Assembly: GCA_036386835.1 (NCBI GenBank)
Contig: DASVUX010000032.1
Location: 53,392 to 117,391, forward strand
Source: 2-12-FULL-35-15 sp036386835
GTDB taxonomy: Bacteria; Bacteroidota; Bacteroidia; 2-12-FULL-35-15
Direction of reading: 5' to 3'
DNA: 64,000 bases
Position numbers and translations under genes: made by a program. The stretch's first letter is position 1. Every line of letters begins with the position of its first letter. The notes under the pieces were generated by a model, which did not search any database, was not told where the DNA came from, and saw only the letters and a list, made by a program, of their open reading frames with translations. Below are positions 61,030 through 64,000 of the stretch, piece by piece.

Positions 61030-63429
61030 ATGATCAGAAGATCTACCCTTTCAACCTTAGCTGTTTTCCTCTTTCTACTCCCGGCTTTCGCACAAAAGAA
61101 GAAAAAAGAAAGTCCTGAAGAAAAAAAGACCATTGAGACCGCAGAAGCTGAAAAGCTGATCCTTCTTGAACTGAATAAAATCCGCACCGCTGCAGGCCTC
61201 GATACACTGGAACCAAACCCAATACTTTCTAAGGCCAGTGCAATCCAGGCGGATGACATGGCGAAAAACAACAAAGCCCAGCTCGAAAACAGCAGTGGAA
61301 AATACAAAACAACGGCTAAAAGGGTGATCGCATCCGGAGGTACTAAGAACGCTGAAGAAACTGTATTATCGGTCTCCGCATTAAAAGGGAAAGCAGCGGC
61401 AACACCAAAAGACATTGCAGACGCTGTTATTGCCAAATGGAAAACAGGCAAGAAAGAACAGGTAATCATAAAAAACGGGACATATGTTTTTGCCAGTCCT
61501 TCGGTGAGAATTGATGAAACCGGCAAGAAAGCATATATCTCCGTTGTTTACGGAGGATTCAACATTGTGAATGACGGGGCGAAAATGAAAAAAGAACTTA
61601 AAGCCCCTTATACTTCAAAGAATAAAAAGATCAAAGGACCCGATGTAAGAGCCTGCAAGAACTGTGATAAGTTTAAGGATTTTGACGGCCTCCAAAAAGG
61701 TTTGTATGTGAAAGACAACAAGGTTTTTCTAAAATACAATAACCTGAAAGCATTTACCAGGCTGATTAAAAAGCCTACGGACGGGCTTGCGATTGATTTT
61801 GTACAAAAAGCTCAATACACGAATCCAAACTATAATATTCTGGACAATAACCTTCTGAGCAAAGGGGTTCTGCAAAAGACTGTAACGCAGGGCAAGATCA
61901 TGAGCAAGAATCTTGTAAAGCCTGAAAAGAAAGGAAAGAAAGTAAGCAAGCTGGATGTTCAGCTTGGAACTGTTCCAAAGAACCTTACCGGTGAATACGA
62001 GATCAACCTGCTCGTGATCCAGGATGGAAAGCTGTGCAAGACGATCAGGAAATCATATATTGAACAGGGCGACCAGGAATCAAATTCTCCGCTCAGCATG
62101 CTGCTGATGCCGGAAGATGCCGCTTATACCAAACCTCCTTTTGAGCCCAAATCAGAATCAACTTTACTCAACTTTTCCATACCATTCGAAAAGAACAAGT
62201 CGGATTACAAAGAAGAAGACCTTAGTCCGTTCCTGAATGCTTTGCAGGAACCGGATTTCTTTATTGAAGGTTTGTATATCACTGCGTATTCATCTATTGA
62301 AGGTGATGCTTCCGCGAATGCCACTCTTCAAAAAAAAAGGGCACAGAGCATAATTAAAGCACTTTCCAAAATGCAGAAAGCAGGTGTGGTTACTGATGTG
62401 AAGACGAGTGATTCATGGAGCTTATTCCAGATGGAAGCGGAAGACGGCAAATACGATTACCTCGCAAAAATGCCTAAAGAAAAGGCGATCCAGGAAATAA
62501 ACTCCAAGGGGCTGGCAACCGAGCTTGAACCGATCCTTTCCAAAGAAAGATTCGCCCAGATCGTAATGGATGTTACTTACGACATTACCGGGCCGAAGGA
62601 GGAAAAGTTCTCCGTAAGCAAATTCAACCAGGCTGTAAAAAAGGCAGACTTTAAACAAGCCTATAAAATCCAGCATTACATTGCAAAACAGGTCCGCGAA
62701 CAAAGATACAGCGGAGAAGCCCCGGCTAAAATGGTCATTCCAAACGAGGCAAAGTATTCGGGGCTGCTTAACAACAATGTGGTAAATCGTTACCTGCAAA
62801 ACAGTAATGTAGTTGATGAAGAAGATTATGCGGAAATGAAAAAGCTTGCGGCATTGGATCCTTCAAATAACTATATCCGGTTCAATAATCTTTTCTGTGC
62901 GATGAAGCTCGACAGCACCATAGGGGATAAAAAAGCACAGGATAACATGCAGGCGAACATTGATGGCCTTTACAAAACGGATGTACCTAAAAAGTTTGTT
63001 GACGCGTTGAATACCGAATGGCAATTCAGGATCATTGAAGTATATGATACGTTGGAGAACGGTGCGCCTGTAATGGAGGCGAGCATTAACAGAATAAAAT
63101 CATTCTATAATTTCAAAGACGGTTCCTGGCAGAATGCTTTAAAATTATCCTATGTTTTTGCGAGATTTAAAGATTATAAATTTGCAACGAATATTCTTGC
63201 ACCATTTGTCAATGCAGAAAAAGCGGATGAACAACTGCTGTTTACCTTTATCTCTTTCTGTGCACAGGAACCTGAACTGGTGAATTCAAGGATCTTTGTT
63301 TCGGCACTGCAAAAGGCTGAAAAGGCGAATCACGATCGTTACTGCAAACTATTCGGACAGCCTTACCTCACATTCCAGGTGCTGGATAACCCGCTGGTGA
63401 AAAAAGATTTTCATGAAAACTGTAAATAA
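61030..63429 (+). CDS. CAP-domain / OmpA-like fusion protein
   Basis: A 799-aa exported protein with a signal peptide (cleavage after PAFA) and a basic patch (QKKKKESPEEKK). A CAP (SCP/PR1-like) domain follows (about 37-185, LNKIRTAAGLDTLEPNP); its usual histidines are missing. After a long middle segment comes an OmpA-like fold (about 380-500, SIPFEKNKSDYKEEDL, then LQKKRAQSIIKAL) and a helical repeat-like C-terminus (about 520-799). A role in binding peptidoglycan or other envelope polymers is suggested by the domains only. It is preceded by 161 bp with no clear promoter. Confidence 0.78.
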   Translation: MIRRSTLSTLAVFLFLLPAFAQKKKKESPEEKKTIETAEAEKLILLELNKIRTAAGLDTLEPNPILSKASAIQADDMAKNNKAQLENSSGKYKTTAKRVIASGGTKNAEETVLSVSALKGKAAATPKDIADAVIAKWKTGKKEQVIIKNGTYVFASPSVRIDETGKKAYISVVYGGFNIVNDGAKMKKELKAPYTSKNKKIKGPDVRACKNCDKFKDFDGLQKGLYVKDNKVFLKYNNLKAFTRLIKKPTDGLAIDFVQKAQYTNPNYNILDNNLLSKGVLQKTVTQGKIMSKNLVKPEKKGKKVSKLDVQLGTVPKNLTGEYEINLLVIQDGKLCKTIRKSYIEQGDQESNSPLSMLLMPEDAAYTKPPFEPKSESTLLNFSIPFEKNKSDYKEEDLSPFLNALQEPDFFIEGLYITAYSSIEGDASANATLQKKRAQSIIKALSKMQKAGVVTDVKTSDSWSLFQMEAEDGKYDYLAKMPKEKAIQEINSKGLATELEPILSKERFAQIVMDVTYDITGPKEEKFSVSKFNQAVKKADFKQAYKIQHYIAKQVREQRYSGEAPAKMVIPNEAKYSGLLNNNVVNRYLQNSNVVDEEDYAEMKKLAALDPSNNYIRFNNLFCAMKLDSTIGDKKAQDNMQANIDGLYKTDVPKKFVDALNTEWQFRIIEVYDTLENGAPVMEASINRIKSFYNFKDGSWQNALKLSYVFARFKDYKFATNILAPFVNAEKADEQLLFTFISFCAQEPELVNSRIFVSALQKAEKANHDRYCKLFGQPYLTFQVLDNPLVKKDFHENCK

Positions 63430-63474
63430 AAAAAAGGGGGGGCACCTTAAGGACAAAGGCTTTAATTTCGAAAC

Positions 63475-64000
63475 CTATTTGAGGATTTTAAAGATCGTTC
63501 TTAAAATGATCTTAACATCTGTTCCCACACCTTGTTCTTGAATGTATTTAAGATTCAATTTCAATTTGGCAGGCATGATCTCTTCGATATAAACTTTTTC
63601 CGGATCAGCCGCCTTTCCAAGGATCTCGTTCTCATTACTGTATTCAATGCTTGCATAATCTGTTATTCCCGGCTTCACCCCTATTACTTTCAGCTGCTCT
63701 GCATTATACAGGTTAACATATTTCCTTACTTCAGGCCTTGGGCCCACCAGGCTCATATCGCCAAGCAATACATTGATCAGCTGAGGCAGTTCATCAACTT
63801 TATATTTCCTGATATAATAACCAACCCTGGTAATCCTGTTATCCCGGCCTCCAACGGTAAGCAACCCGGATTTATCAGCATTTGTCCGCATTGATCGAAA
63901 TTTAAAGAGCTTAAAGTCTTTGCCGTCCTTGCCCACTCTCACCTGTTTATAGAACACTCCCCCTTTTGAATCAATTACAATTATTAATGAGATGACCAGG
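63475..64000 (-). CDS. Sugar transferase (polyprenyl-phosphate type), partial
   Basis: The C-terminal 175 residues of a bacterial sugar transferase; the open frame runs off the right edge, so the start is outside the window. Visible are GVFYKQVRVGKDGKDF, KLFKFRSMRTNADK, the active-site KVDELPQLINVLLGDMSLVG and PRPEVRKYV. It resembles PglC/WcaJ catalytic domains. Upstream residues (LVISLIIVID) look like the end of a TM helix. It may be the edge of a polysaccharide cluster. Confidence 0.88.
   Translation of the reverse strand, partial: LVISLIIVIDSKGGVFYKQVRVGKDGKDFKLFKFRSMRTNADKSGLLTVGGRDNRITRVGYYIRKYKVDELPQLINVLLGDMSLVGPRPEVRKYVNLYNAEQLKVIGVKPGITDYASIEYSNENEILGKAADPEKVYIEEIMPAKLKLNLKYIQEQGVGTDVKIILRTIFKILK

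Overview
The window comes from a member of the Bacteroidota. Several independent signs agree. The promoters that can be recognised have the TAnnTTTG -7 box of this phylum, and Shine-Dalgarno sequences are mostly absent. There is a decayed type IX secretion (Por secretion tail) C-terminus. Family-restricted genes are present (DUF5683, DUF6580, DUF4846, DUF4294, LuxC-like acyl-CoA reductase beside a dicluster ferredoxin and serC). The block parA-parB-DUF5683-dapB-lepB-lepB-WbqC is also typical of the phylum. The sequence looks chromosomal throughout: no phage, plasmid, insertion sequence or CRISPR array was found.

Layout. 1-5400 (minus): an apparent operon of a LytTR regulator, a single-domain response regulator, a TPR/PD40/OmpA envelope protein and a phosphohexomutase, preceded by a small secreted protein. 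5400-7000: a 47-aa ORF, the type IX remnant, three tRNAs (Arg, Pro, Ser) and a GIY-YIG protein. 7000-12000: an oligopeptide-type ABC importer (lipoprotein binding protein plus two permeases with large insertions, no ATPase). 12000-14900: an Mpl-like ligase, a double universal stress protein and an 87-aa unknown. 14900-19000 (minus): two tandem TPR-SpoIIE phosphatases, one broken by a frameshift. 19000-25700: DUF3820, a beta-barrel candidate, a LexA/CI-like repressor with two matching operators, and a histidine kinase - response regulator - hybrid kinase cluster. 25700-31400: acyl-CoA reductase, ferredoxin, serC, a CNNM transporter and an FMN reductase.

31500-41800: an MBL hydrolase, the parAB-dapB-lepB block with a pair of 94-bp direct repeats before dapB, a biotin-dependent carboxyltransferase and a DUF6580 membrane protein. 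41800-48100 (minus): an apparent three-gene envelope operon led by a 1575-aa secreted protein made of 20 helical repeats, followed by a beta-barrel and a frameshifted DUF4846 gene. 48300-53000: an FAD oxidoreductase, a Dph6-like ATPase, an RluF-like pseudouridine synthase, two lipoproteins and a probable outer-membrane protein. 53400-64000: pcm, an operon of Gfo/Idh/MocA oxidoreductase + lipoprotein + polyprenyl sugar transferase, 3-hydroxyacyl-CoA dehydrogenase, DUF4294, biotin carboxylase, a CAP-OmpA fusion, and a second sugar transferase cut by the window end.

Themes. Much of the coding capacity serves the envelope (peptidoglycan recycling and precursor supply, signal peptidases, OmpA-like and beta-barrel proteins, lipoproteins, initiating sugar transferases) and signalling (LytTR, phosphorelay, PP2C phosphatases). 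The most unusual object is the 20-repeat protein and its operon. Two genes (TPR-SpoIIE and DUF4846) are split by what look like single-base deletions, so either sequencing error or recent decay must be considered. All functions are inferred from sequence motifs read by eye; no database search was run.
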